A stretch of 28,235 nt of DNA from an uncultured Clostridia bacterium (GTDB lineage Bacteria; Bacillota; Clostridia; Christensenellales; Aristaeellaceae). A program made the translations under genes and the position numbers. The stretch's first letter is position 1, and each line of letters opens with the position of its first letter. This document shows, piece by piece, positions 5,870 through 13,361 of this stretch. The notes under the pieces are model-generated. The model saw only the letters and a program-made list of their open reading frames with translations, had not been told where the DNA came from and did not search any database. The stretch covers positions 1 through 28,235 of the forward strand of contig CALCQO010000007.1 in assembly GCA_937894675.1 (NCBI GenBank). The letters are read 5' to 3'.

Positions 5870-7405
5870 ATGGAAAGAAGTACCCTGGGAACGCGCCAGG
5901 TATCCATCGAGTTCCCCGGTGTGAAAGCCCTGAGCAATGTGGATTTTGAGGTGTCCACGGGCGAAATACGCGCCGTGGTGGGCGCCAACGGCGCCGGCAA
6001 AAGCACCCTGATGAAGGTGCTGGCAGGCGCCAACCCCGAGTATACCGGCGATGTGCTGCTAAACGGCAAGCCCATCGAGCTGCGCACGCCGCTGGCTGCC
6101 AAGAGAATCGGCGTGCAGATTGTCTACCAGGAGGTGGACACCGCCCTAATCCCCACCTTCTCGGTGGCGGAAAATGTCATGCTCAACGACACGGTGGTTA
6201 ACCAGAAGGGCGTGGCCATGAACTGGCGGCGCATGTACCGGGAGGCCCAGAAGGTGCTGGACCGCTTGCACATCACCGTGTCTCCCCGGCGCCTGGTGCA
6301 GGATTTGACTCTGGCGGAAAAGCAGATGGTGCTCATCGCCCGGGCGGTGCAGTCCCAATGCAGCTTTTTGATATTGGACGAGCCCACCGCTCCCCTGTCG
6401 GAGACGGAGACCAGCCGGCTGTTTGAATTAGTCAATCATCTGAAGGCGAATGAAAACATCGCCATCGTTTTTATATCCCACCGCATCAACGAAATCATCC
6501 AGATTTGCGACCGCTATACCGTGATGCGAAACGGCGAGGTGGTGGACACCTCCCCGGTTACGAAGGACACCACCACCCGGGAAATCGTGGAAAAAATGCT
6601 GGGGCGCTCCTTTGAGGAGAACTTCCCCAAGGAAGTGGTGCCCATCGGCGACAAGGTGTTCGAGGTGGACAGCCTGGTCAGCGACGACGGCAAGGTGCAG
6701 GGGGTGTCCCTGTACGCGCGGCGGGGCGAAATCGTGGGCATCGCCGGGCTGGTGGGCGCGGGCAAGTCGGAACTGTGCAAAACCCTCTTTGGCGCCGCCA
6801 AGGTGCACAGCGGGGCCATCAATCTAAAGAACAAAAAACTGCGTATGACCAACCCCTCCCACGCGGTGAAGAGCGGCATCGCCCTGGTGCCCGAGGAGCG
6901 GCGCAAGGAAGGCGTGCTGGTGAACGAGAATGTGGCCTTCAACCTGTCCATCTCCAGCCTGTCCAAGTACTGCAAGGGGCCCTTCATGCATAAGCCCGCC
7001 ATCAAGGTGAACGCCTTAAAGCAGGTGGAGGATCTGGGCATTGTCACCCCCCATGTGCAGCAGTATGTCAAAAACCTCTCCGGCGGCAACCAGCAGAAGG
7101 TGTCCATCGGCAAGTGGTTGGCGACGGACTGCTCCGTCTACATTTTTGACGAACCCACCAAGGGGGTGGACGTGGGCGCCAAGCGGGAGATTTTCCATCT
7201 GATCAACGACATCGCCAAGCAGGGCAACGCGGTGATCTACGCTTCGTGCGAAAATTCGGAAATCCTGTCCATTACCGACAGGGTGTATGTCATGTTTGAC
7301 GGCCGGGTCATGGCGGAGCTTGCCACCAAGGATACCTCGGAAGACGAAATCATGCATTATGCCGTGGGCGGGCAATCACCACAGGTAAGGGAGGAACATC
7401 CATGA
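5870..7405 (+). CDS. Ribose-type ABC importer ATPase, two fused domains, 511 aa
   Basis: An RbsA/XylG-type energy subunit with two ATPase domains in one chain. The first has Walker A GANGAGKST (38-46), a degenerate signature LTLAEKQ (146-152) and Walker B LILDEPTAPL (167-176). The second has an altered Walker A GLVGAGKSE (293-301), a good signature LSGGNQQK (403-410) and Walker B YIFDEPTKGVD (424-434). This pairing of good and degenerate motifs is normal in this family. The PEERRKEG motif at 341-348 is also characteristic. It overlaps the permease start by four bases. It drives import through the next gene; the substrate is inferred from the operon. Confidence 0.95.
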   Translation: MERSTLGTRQVSIEFPGVKALSNVDFEVSTGEIRAVVGANGAGKSTLMKVLAGANPEYTGDVLLNGKPIELRTPLAAKRIGVQIVYQEVDTALIPTFSVAENVMLNDTVVNQKGVAMNWRRMYREAQKVLDRLHITVSPRRLVQDLTLAEKQMVLIARAVQSQCSFLILDEPTAPLSETETSRLFELVNHLKANENIAIVFISHRINEIIQICDRYTVMRNGEVVDTSPVTKDTTTREIVEKMLGRSFEENFPKEVVPIGDKVFEVDSLVSDDGKVQGVSLYARRGEIVGIAGLVGAGKSELCKTLFGAAKVHSGAINLKNKKLRMTNPSHAVKSGIALVPEERRKEGVLVNENVAFNLSISSLSKYCKGPFMHKPAIKVNALKQVEDLGIVTPHVQQYVKNLSGGNQQKVSIGKWLATDCSVYIFDEPTKGVDVGAKREIFHLINDIAKQGNAVIYASCENSEILSITDRVYVMFDGRVMAELATKDTSEDEIMHYAVGGQSPQVREEHP

Positions 7406-8394
7406 CCAGTTTGCAAGGAATTAAAAAACAGCGCGTCGGGCGTTTTCTGCTGGATTGGGCGGCGGTGCTGACGCTGCTGCTTTGCTTTGTCGTCTTTACC
7501 CTGGTCAAGGGCAAGGCGTTCATGTCGGAAAGCAACATGATCAACATCCTGCGCGCCATGTCCATCACCACCGTCTTTGGCATTGCCATGACGGTCACCA
7601 TGGCTACCGACGGCTTTGACATGTCGGCCTGCACCCTGGCCAGCTGCTCGGCGTATGTGTTTGTCAGCATGTACCTGTGGTACGGCCTTTCCCTGGGGAT
7701 GAGCATCGTGGTCAGCGTGCTGGTAACGCTGGTGATGTACCAATTGACCATGTTCTTAATCCTGGTATGCAAAATCCCCGACATGCTGGCTACGGCGTCG
7801 CTGATGTTCGTGCACCAGGGGCTGGGGCAGTGGTACATCGGCGGCGGCGCCGTGTCCACCGGCATGCGCCTGCCCAACGGCAACCCGCCGGTGCGCACCG
7901 CGCTGTCCCCCGCGTTTTCCGCCATTGGCCGCGCGCCGCTGATTATCATTATCATGCTGGCTTGCGTGCTGCTGGTGTACATCTTCCTGGAGCATACCAA
8001 GTACGGCCGCTACATGTACGCCATCGGCGGCAACAAGCAGGCGGCCAAGCTGTCGGGCATCAACGTGAAGGGCTACCGCTACATGGCCGGTATGATTACC
8101 GCGGTGTTCATCGCCGTGGGCGGCATCATGGTAGCGTCCCGCGGCTCCTCGGCCCAGGTGATGAACTCGGACGGGTACTTCATGCAGTCCCTGGCGGCGG
8201 TATTTATCGGCCGCACCGTGGGCGGCGCGGAAAAGCCCAACGCCCTGGGCACCCTGGTGGGCGCCATGCTGGTGTCCACTTTGGAAAACGGGCTGACCAT
8301 CCTGGCGGTGCCCTACTACATGCTGCCCGCGGTAAAGGGCGGGGTGCTGGCCCTGGCGCTGATTGCCGCCTACGCCACCAAGAAGGAACAATAA
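7402..8394 (+). CDS. Ribose-type ABC importer permease, 330 aa
   Basis: An RbsC-type permease (BPD_transp_2 family) with eight to ten hydrophobic spans. Family landmarks are GIAMTVTMATDGFDMS near 56-71 and TKYGRYMYAIGGNKQAAKLSGINV near 199-222; the latter is the cytoplasmic coupling segment that touches the ATPase. FIGRTVGGAEKPNALGTLVGA near 268-288 is also typical. The ATG overlaps the ATPase stop (ATGA), so the two are co-translated. Only one permease gene is present, so the channel would be a homodimer. The substrate is assigned from the neighbouring kinase and isomerase. Confidence 0.95.
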   Translation: MTSLQGIKKQRVGRFLLDWAAVLTLLLCFVVFTLVKGKAFMSESNMINILRAMSITTVFGIAMTVTMATDGFDMSACTLASCSAYVFVSMYLWYGLSLGMSIVVSVLVTLVMYQLTMFLILVCKIPDMLATASLMFVHQGLGQWYIGGGAVSTGMRLPNGNPPVRTALSPAFSAIGRAPLIIIIMLACVLLVYIFLEHTKYGRYMYAIGGNKQAAKLSGINVKGYRYMAGMITAVFIAVGGIMVASRGSSAQVMNSDGYFMQSLAAVFIGRTVGGAEKPNALGTLVGAMLVSTLENGLTILAVPYYMLPAVKGGVLALALIAAYATKKEQ

Positions 8395-8436
8395 TTGATA
8401 ACATAATCAATCGGACAAAGGTGAGGAGGTATCAAC

Positions 8437-9654
8437 ATGTCCAGGTTTGAAAAATATTTTCTGATGAATGTCCATGACGCCGCGGAGTACGCCCTGGAGA
8501 AATTGCCCGACTTTGGCTGGGACAAGGCCACCGTGCAATCTCGAGAGATTGGGGACGGCAACCTGAACTATGTGTTCCGGGTGTGGGACGAAAAGGGGCA
8601 TTCCGTCATTGTCAAGCACGCGGGGGAGCAGCTGCGCATCTCCGCGGACATGCGGGTGTCCACCGACAGAAACCGCATCGAGTCGGAAATTTTGCAGATA
8701 CAGGATCAGTACGCCCCGGGCTCTGTGCCCAAGATTTATATGTACGACACGGTAATGAGCGCCTGCATCATGGAGGATCTGTCCGACCACCGCATGATGC
8801 GCTACGCCATGATGGATCATGAGATTTTCCCCCACTTTGCCGAGGACATCACCACCTTCATGGTCAACACCCTGCTGCAGACCACCGATGTTACCATGGA
8901 GCATAAGGAAAAGAAGGCGCTGGTGAAAAGCTTCATCAACCCGGAACTGTGCGAAATCACCGAGGATCTGGTGCTGATGGAGCCCTACAACGACCTGAAC
9001 GGGCGCAACCTGGTGTTCCCCCCCAACAAGGAGTTTGTGCAGCGGGAGCTGTACGATGATAAAAAGCTGCACCTGGAAGTAGCAAAGCTGAAGTTCCAGT
9101 TTATGAACAACGCCCAGGCGCTGCTGCATGGCGACCTGCATACCGGCTCCATCTTCATCAAGCCCGATTCCACCCGGGTGTTCGACCCGGAGTTTGCCTT
9201 CTACGGCCCCATCGGCTACGACGTGGGCAATGTGATTGCCAACCTGGTCTTTGCCTGGGATAATGGCCGCGCCCATAACGAGAAGGCCTTCTGCGACTGG
9301 GCGCTGGAGACCATCGTGCAGGTGGTGGATCTGTTTAAGGAGAAGTTCCTCAAAGCCTTTGACGAAAAGGTTACCGAGCCCATGGCCAAGGTGGAGGGCT
9401 TTAAGGAATACTATCTGGACACGGTGCTGGCTGATACCGCGGGCTACGCGGGCACCGAGCTGCACCGGCGCACCGTGGGCATGGCCCAGGTGAAGGATGT
9501 GACCACCATTGATGACGAGCGCAAGCGCGCCCTGGCCGAGCGCATCAACATCCTGCTGGGCAAGGAACTGATTATGCGCCGGGACGCTTTCAAGACCGGG
9601 CAGGACTATCTGGACGCCCTGCGCCGCGCGGCGGACAAGGCACGGGAGGCTTAA
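8437..9654 (+). CDS. mtnK: 5-methylthioribose kinase, 405 aa
   Basis: This cytoplasmic kinase phosphorylates 5-methylthioribose (and, in studied homologues of the dual-purpose pathway, 5-deoxyribose) at C1 with ATP. It belongs to the APH/choline-kinase fold. The glycine-loop IGDGNLNYVFRV is at 38-49, the ATP-binding Lys at about 60, the catalytic loop HGDLHTGS at 231-238, and the metal-binding DPE at 250-252; these match MtnK closely. The length of about 400 residues is normal for the family. GAGGAGG precedes the ATG. It is followed with no gap by mtnA, and no methionine-regeneration genes (mtnB, C, D, W, X) are in the window, which points to the shorter DHAP-forming route. Confidence 0.95.
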   Translation: MSRFEKYFLMNVHDAAEYALEKLPDFGWDKATVQSREIGDGNLNYVFRVWDEKGHSVIVKHAGEQLRISADMRVSTDRNRIESEILQIQDQYAPGSVPKIYMYDTVMSACIMEDLSDHRMMRYAMMDHEIFPHFAEDITTFMVNTLLQTTDVTMEHKEKKALVKSFINPELCEITEDLVLMEPYNDLNGRNLVFPPNKEFVQRELYDDKKLHLEVAKLKFQFMNNAQALLHGDLHTGSIFIKPDSTRVFDPEFAFYGPIGYDVGNVIANLVFAWDNGRAHNEKAFCDWALETIVQVVDLFKEKFLKAFDEKVTEPMAKVEGFKEYYLDTVLADTAGYAGTELHRRTVGMAQVKDVTTIDDERKRALAERINILLGKELIMRRDAFKTGQDYLDALRRAADKAREA

Positions 9655-10743
9655 ATGGACAGCAAGAACATACTGCATATCGACACCGTGGCACTGAATG
9701 AAGAAGCCAACGCCCTGGTGATTATCGACCAGACCAAGCTGCCGGGCACAGTGGAAATTTTAGAATTGACTAAGCAGGATGATATCCGCGAGGCCATCTA
9801 TTTGCTGAAGGTGCGGGGCGCCCCCGCCATCGGCGTGGCGGCGGCCATCGGCGTGTACCTGGCGGCCCGGGATATCAAGACCCAGGAGTATGACGTCTTC
9901 CTGAAGGAGTTTCAGGCGGCCAAGGAATACCTGGCCTCCGCCCGGCCAACGGCGGTGAATCTGTTCTGGGCGCTCAACCGCATGGAACAGGTCGTGCTGG
10001 ATAATAAGGACAAGCCGGTCTCCCGCATTGTGCAGCTGCTGCATGACGAGGCCGTGGAAATCCGGGAAGAGGATATCCGGGTGTGCAAGAGCATCGGCGA
10101 GTACGGCTTAAGCCTGATTAAAGACGGCGACGGCATATTGACCCACTGCAACGCCGGGCAATTGGCCACAGTGCGCTACGGCACGGCGCTGGCGCCCATC
10201 CACCTGGGCCGGGAAAAAGGGATGAACTTTAAGGTGTTCACCGACGAGACCAGGCCCCTTCTGCAGGGCATGCGCCTGTCCGCCTTTGAAATGGTGTCCG
10301 CCGGGGTGGATACCACGGTGATTTGCGACAACATGGCCTCCCAGGTGATGAAGAACGGCTGGGTGCAGGCCATCTTCGTGGGCTGCGACCGGGTGGCCGC
10401 CAACGGCGACGCCGCCAACAAGATCGGCACCTCAGGGGTGGCCATCCTGGCCAAGCACTACGGCATCCCCTTCTATGTGTGCGCCCCCACCAGCACCATC
10501 GACATGGACATCCACGAGGGCAAGGACATCCCCATTGAGGAGCGCCCCGCCCACGAGGTAACGGAGATGTGGTTCAAGGAGCGCATGGCGCCCCAGGGCG
10601 TCAACGTGTACAGCCCGGCCTTCGACGTGTCGGAGAACGAGCTGATTACCGCCATCATCACCGAGTACGGCATCGCCCGCGCCCCCTATACCGAAAGTTT
10701 GAAGGAAATCTTCGCCAAAAAGGAACAGGCGCGGAAAAAGTAA
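9655..10743 (+). CDS. mtnA: Methylthioribose-1-phosphate isomerase, 362 aa
   Basis: It converts 5-methylthioribose 1-phosphate (or 5-deoxyribose 1-phosphate) to the corresponding 1-phospho-ribulose. This is an eIF2B-like isomerase. The substrate loop RGAPAIG is at 54-60, the catalytic Cys165 lies in THCNAGQLAT, the catalytic Asp245 in GCDRVAANGD, and NKIGT at 256-260 follows; all are the canonical MtnA residues. The start codon directly follows the mtnK stop with GGGAGG inside the kinase end, so the two are tightly coupled. Ribose-1,5-bisphosphate isomerase is a related family, but the full MtnA motif set and the adjacent kinase make MtnA the better call. Confidence 0.95.
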   Translation: MDSKNILHIDTVALNEEANALVIIDQTKLPGTVEILELTKQDDIREAIYLLKVRGAPAIGVAAAIGVYLAARDIKTQEYDVFLKEFQAAKEYLASARPTAVNLFWALNRMEQVVLDNKDKPVSRIVQLLHDEAVEIREEDIRVCKSIGEYGLSLIKDGDGILTHCNAGQLATVRYGTALAPIHLGREKGMNFKVFTDETRPLLQGMRLSAFEMVSAGVDTTVICDNMASQVMKNGWVQAIFVGCDRVAANGDAANKIGTSGVAILAKHYGIPFYVCAPTSTIDMDIHEGKDIPIEERPAHEVTEMWFKERMAPQGVNVYSPAFDVSENELITAIITEYGIARAPYTESLKEIFAKKEQARKK

Positions 10744-10805
10744 AGCCGCGGAACATAGCCCGCGCCTGCCCGTAAGGGCGAAACACAGCGCGCAGAGAGG
10801 ATTCT

Positions 10806-11846
10806 ATGACCATCCGGGAAATCGCCAGGCTGGCGGGGGTTTCCCCGTCAGCCGTGTCCATTGTGCTCAATGGCCGTAAGGGTGTCAGCGAGGAGACGCG
10901 CCGGCATGTGCAGGGCGTGATTGATAAGTACGCCTATGAGGTGCCCAGGCGGCATAAGAAGAACGACCGGCTGAAGCTGATTTTGATTAAATACCGCGCC
11001 CACGGCATGGGCATCGAGGAAAACCAGGGCTTTATCGCCTCCATCGTGGACCAGATGGAGAGCGAGTGCCGCAAGTACGGGTTTGATCTGCTGATGTGCA
11101 ACTGCAACCCGGACACGGCGGAGGAGATTATCAAAGGCCTGATGCTCTCGCCCCCCGACGGGGTCATCTTTATCGCCACCGAAATGCCCAGGAGCGATTA
11201 CCCGCTGCTGGACGGCTTCAAGTGCCCGGTGGTGGTGCTGGATAACGGCATTCGGTATAAGAATGTGGACTCGGTGGTCATGGATAACGAGGAGATTGCC
11301 CTGACGGCGACAAGGTATCTGTATAGCCTGGGGCATCGGCAGCTGTCGTACTTCAAGACCGCCCAGAGGATGCATAACTGCGACGAGCGGTTCGAAGGCT
11401 TTTGCCGGGCGATGGAGGAAATGGGGCTCAAAGCCCAGGCGACGGTGCTGCTGACGCCCACGCTGAACGGGGCGTACCAGGACATGAAGCGGCTGCTGAA
11501 GTCAGGGGAGTTTGTGCCAAAGGGGGCGGCCATGGCGGATAATGACACCATCGCCATCGGCGCCATCCGCGCCCTGCAGGAGATGGGTTACCATGTGCCG
11601 GGGGATATCAGCGTGATTGGGGTGGACGATATTCCTTTCAGCGCCGTGTCCATGCCGGCGCTTACCACCATGCGCATATCCAGGACAACCCTGGGGGTAT
11701 TGGCGGTGGATACCATCCGCAAACGCCTGCAGTACCCCGCCTGGCCGGGGGTGCATACCCGGGTGGTGGGCAAACTGGTGGTGCGCAACAGCACCCGGGA
11801 GGCAACACCCGGCAACCCGCCTAAGGATGGGATTCCAAAGGGATGA
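10806..11846 (+). CDS. LacI-family transcriptional regulator, 346 aa
   Basis: The N-terminal HTH is TIREIARLAGVSPSAVSIVLNGRKGVSEETRRHV (2-36), the usual LacI recognition unit with the hinge following. A sugar-binding-protein-like effector domain covers about 60-330, including GVIFIATE, the linker HRQLSYFK and GVDDIPFSAVSMPALTTMR. As last gene of the operon, 62 bases after mtnA, it probably senses the imported sugar or a phosphorylated intermediate and acts at the operon promoter, where a dyad overlaps the -10 element. The last 10-15 residues (after RNSTRE) extend past the normal family end and run into repeat copy C, which supplies the stop codon. Confidence 0.93.
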   Translation: MTIREIARLAGVSPSAVSIVLNGRKGVSEETRRHVQGVIDKYAYEVPRRHKKNDRLKLILIKYRAHGMGIEENQGFIASIVDQMESECRKYGFDLLMCNCNPDTAEEIIKGLMLSPPDGVIFIATEMPRSDYPLLDGFKCPVVVLDNGIRYKNVDSVVMDNEEIALTATRYLYSLGHRQLSYFKTAQRMHNCDERFEGFCRAMEEMGLKAQATVLLTPTLNGAYQDMKRLLKSGEFVPKGAAMADNDTIAIGAIRALQEMGYHVPGDISVIGVDDIPFSAVSMPALTTMRISRTTLGVLAVDTIRKRLQYPAWPGVHTRVVGKLVVRNSTREATPGNPPKDGIPKG

Positions 11847-11877
11847 AATCCCTTTGGTGGGGTGCGGGGCGAAGCCC
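11829..11877. repeat. Hairpin repeat module, copy C (inverted)
   Basis: In reverse complement this stretch matches the right-hand module of the copies at 13253 and 18774: GGGCTTCGCCC, an ACCCCACC linker, then a hairpin with arms CCAAAGGGAT and ATCCCTTTGG. It covers the last codons and the stop of the LacI gene. The stem is one or two pairs shorter than in the other copies, but both arms changed together. Confidence 0.75.
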
Positions 11878-11990
11878 TGCGGGAAAGACGCAGCTAAAAC
11901 AGCGAAGCGCCTTTTTGCGGAAAAACAGGGATTAATTTCAATCACACACAAGTTCGGTATATAATAAGGCTTCTTGCCCAAAGAATGAAT

Positions 11991-12028
11991 GCCTCCCATC
12001 TGACAACCTTCAGTTGGGAGGCGTTTTT
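11991..12028 (+). terminator. Rho-independent terminator of the sugar operon
   Basis: GCCTCCCA (11991-11998) pairs with TGGGAGGC (12015-12022), extended inside by CTGA/TCAG around a six-base loop and followed by TTTTTAA. A TATAAT at 11960-11965 with a weak TTTCAA 18 bases upstream could start a transcript of about 60 bases ending here. The rest of 12029-12218 contains ATTATCCCG twice and nothing that I can name. Confidence 0.85.
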
Positions 12029-12218
12029 AATTATCCCGTGAATTTTTGATTATCCCGAGGGTTTTTTGCATCCCCGTTTTCCTTTATCCATGCAAACATC
12101 ACCCCGTCTGTGCCAACCAACTCAGGCGGGGCAGGGGAACGGGCACAGCGCCCTTTCCTGCTCCCACGGGGGATACTCGTCTCCGGGCGGATTGAATATT
12201 ACGTGGTCAGGCAGCCGC

Positions 12219-12779
12219 TCAGGGCTGCTCCTGCTCTTCCAGCAGGCGGCGCAGCGCCAGTTTTCCCCTGGCAATCAGATGGGCAAACTGGGTATGGTTC
12301 TTCTGCATAATCTCCGCCGCGTCCCGGTGGCTCATCCCTTGCAGGTAAACCAGCACCAGCGCCTGGCGGTACTCCGGATTCAGTTTGCCCACGGCGGCGT
12401 ACAAGGTGCTCACATTCTCGCGGGTCAGCCAATCCTCCTCCGCGCTGGGGATGCCCTGGGGCGTTGGCTGCAGGCGGACAATCTGCTCCAGATCCATGGG
12501 GATTTCCCGGGTTTTGCGGCACTGCTGCAGCGCCAGGTTGCGCGCGATGCCGTACACATAGGTTTTCAGCGTGGATTGCCCACAAAAACGGCCGCAGCTG
12601 GCCACCAGCTCGGCAAAGGTGTCAATCACCAGTTCCTCCGCGTCTTCCCGGTTGTGCACAATGCTGTAAACAAACAGGGTTAAGCCGGGCCGGTGCTGTT
12701 CTATCAGCGTTTCCAGCGCCGACTCGTCGCCCGAACAAACGCGGCGGTACAGCTCCATCTCCTGGGTTCTTTCCTGCAT
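12219..12779 (-). CDS. ECF-like sigma-70 family sigma factor, 186 aa
   Basis: A small sigma factor with region 2 at about 22-90 (core-binding EEQHRPGLTLFVYSIVHN-like stretch, then REDAEELVIDTFAELV and LKTYVYGIARNLALQQCRK) and region 4 at about 125-180 (GKLNPEYRQALVLVYLQGMSHRDAAEIM, an HTH). It would direct RNA polymerase to an alternative promoter set. No anti-sigma gene is adjacent: the next genes are the terminated sugar operon and a peptidase. The ATG at 12779 is chosen because AAAGGGGG lies just before it; the longer frame to 13064 adds 95 residues of low-complexity shadow sequence, and the promoter lies inside it. Its regulon is unknown. Confidence 0.88.
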   Translation of the reverse strand: MQERTQEMELYRRVCSGDESALETLIEQHRPGLTLFVYSIVHNREDAEELVIDTFAELVASCGRFCGQSTLKTYVYGIARNLALQQCRKTREIPMDLEQIVRLQPTPQGIPSAEEDWLTRENVSTLYAAVGKLNPEYRQALVLVYLQGMSHRDAAEIMQKNHTQFAHLIARGKLALRRLLEEQEQP

Positions 12780-12852
12780 GAAGCCCCCTTTATACCGCTG
12801 AAATGCCTTTGGTTTTGAACGCGCCCAGAGCCATTCACTTGGGGATAATTTC

Positions 12853-12881
12853 ATTATACGGTTGCAAAAATCCCGCGTCAA
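12853..12881 (-). promoter_or_regulatory. Promoter of the sigma-factor gene
   Basis: On the minus strand TTGACG (12881-12876) and TATAAT (12858-12853) are separated by exactly 17 bases, 74 bases before the start codon. It looks like a housekeeping promoter rather than an autoregulated ECF one. Confidence 0.8.
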
Positions 12882-13118
12882 TCCTTTGAGAATGGGAAGG
12901 AAACGGGCGGCTTTCCATGGGCGCGCGGGGGGAAGGACGCTGTCCGCCCCCGCGGCGCTTCTGGTTTTGGCGGGTGTCGGGATTATGCCTCGACGGGCGT
13001 GGTTTCTTTTTGTTTTTTTGGGGTGTTTGAGGAAGGCGGTTGATTTGTGTACTTTATACATCAATCTGGCAGGCAGGGCTTGTTGTGGTTAGGCTGGGCT
13101 GGGAATACCTTGAAACAG

Positions 13119-13166
13119 TTTGACTTATCTTTGACTTATCCTGCGCCGCTGTAACGGCCATATAAT
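13119..13166 (+). promoter_or_regulatory. Tandem 11-bp direct repeat upstream of a -10 element
   Basis: TTTGACTTATC occurs twice back to back (13119-13129 and 13130-13140), that is one helical turn apart, and TATAAT follows at 13161-13166 with no good -35. This layout resembles sites for OmpR-type regulators. The rest of 12882-13118 shows no gene; it has T-rich runs near 13008-13020 and nothing that I can name. Confidence 0.4.
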
Positions 13167-13177
13167 CAAACAAATTA

Positions 13178-13209
13178 CCCCGCCTGGGATGTTGCCATCC
13201 CAGGCGGGG
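13178..13209 (-). terminator. Strong hairpin terminator, 14-bp stem
   Basis: CCCCGCCTGGGATG (13178-13191) pairs perfectly with CATCCCAGGCGGGG (13196-13209) around TTGC. Read on the minus strand it is followed by TAATTTGTTTG, so it most likely ends transcription of the minus-strand peptidase/transporter cluster. Confidence 0.75.
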
Positions 13210-13252
13210 CTTGTTCGTTACAAGTATGCTATTCTCTCAAGCTTTCGTGTGC

Positions 13253-13345
13253 CACCGCAAAAAGGCGCTACGCTGTTTTTGCTGCGGGTTTTGGCTGGGC
13301 TTTGCCCAGACCCACCAAAGGGGGATGATCCCCCTTTGGAAACCC
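13253..13345. repeat. Modular hairpin repeat, copy A
   Basis: It begins CACCGCAAAAAGG and continues with GCTACGCTGTT, a spacer, then GGGCTTTGCCC, AGACCCACC and an 11-bp hairpin (arms CCAAAGGGGGA and TCCCCCTTTGG, loop TGA), ending AAACCC. The same start and end modules bound the longer copy at 18774-19072. It lies 16 bases beyond the stop of a minus-strand gene, as copy B lies 25 bases beyond another. Confidence 0.85.
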
Positions 13346-13361
13346 GCGATCAAACCTGCGA

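Noticed and set aside
8407..9678. 423-residue minus-strand frame opposite mtnK
   Set aside because: mtnK has all catalytic motifs, and the antisense frame has no recognisable feature.
9655..10743. Ribose-1,5-bisphosphate isomerase instead of MtnA
   Set aside because: All MtnA catalytic residues (Cys165, Asp245) are present, and mtnK is directly adjacent.
12780..13064. N-terminal extension of the sigma factor by 95 residues
   Set aside because: The segment has no sigma domain, contains the promoter, and a good ribosome binding site marks the shorter start.
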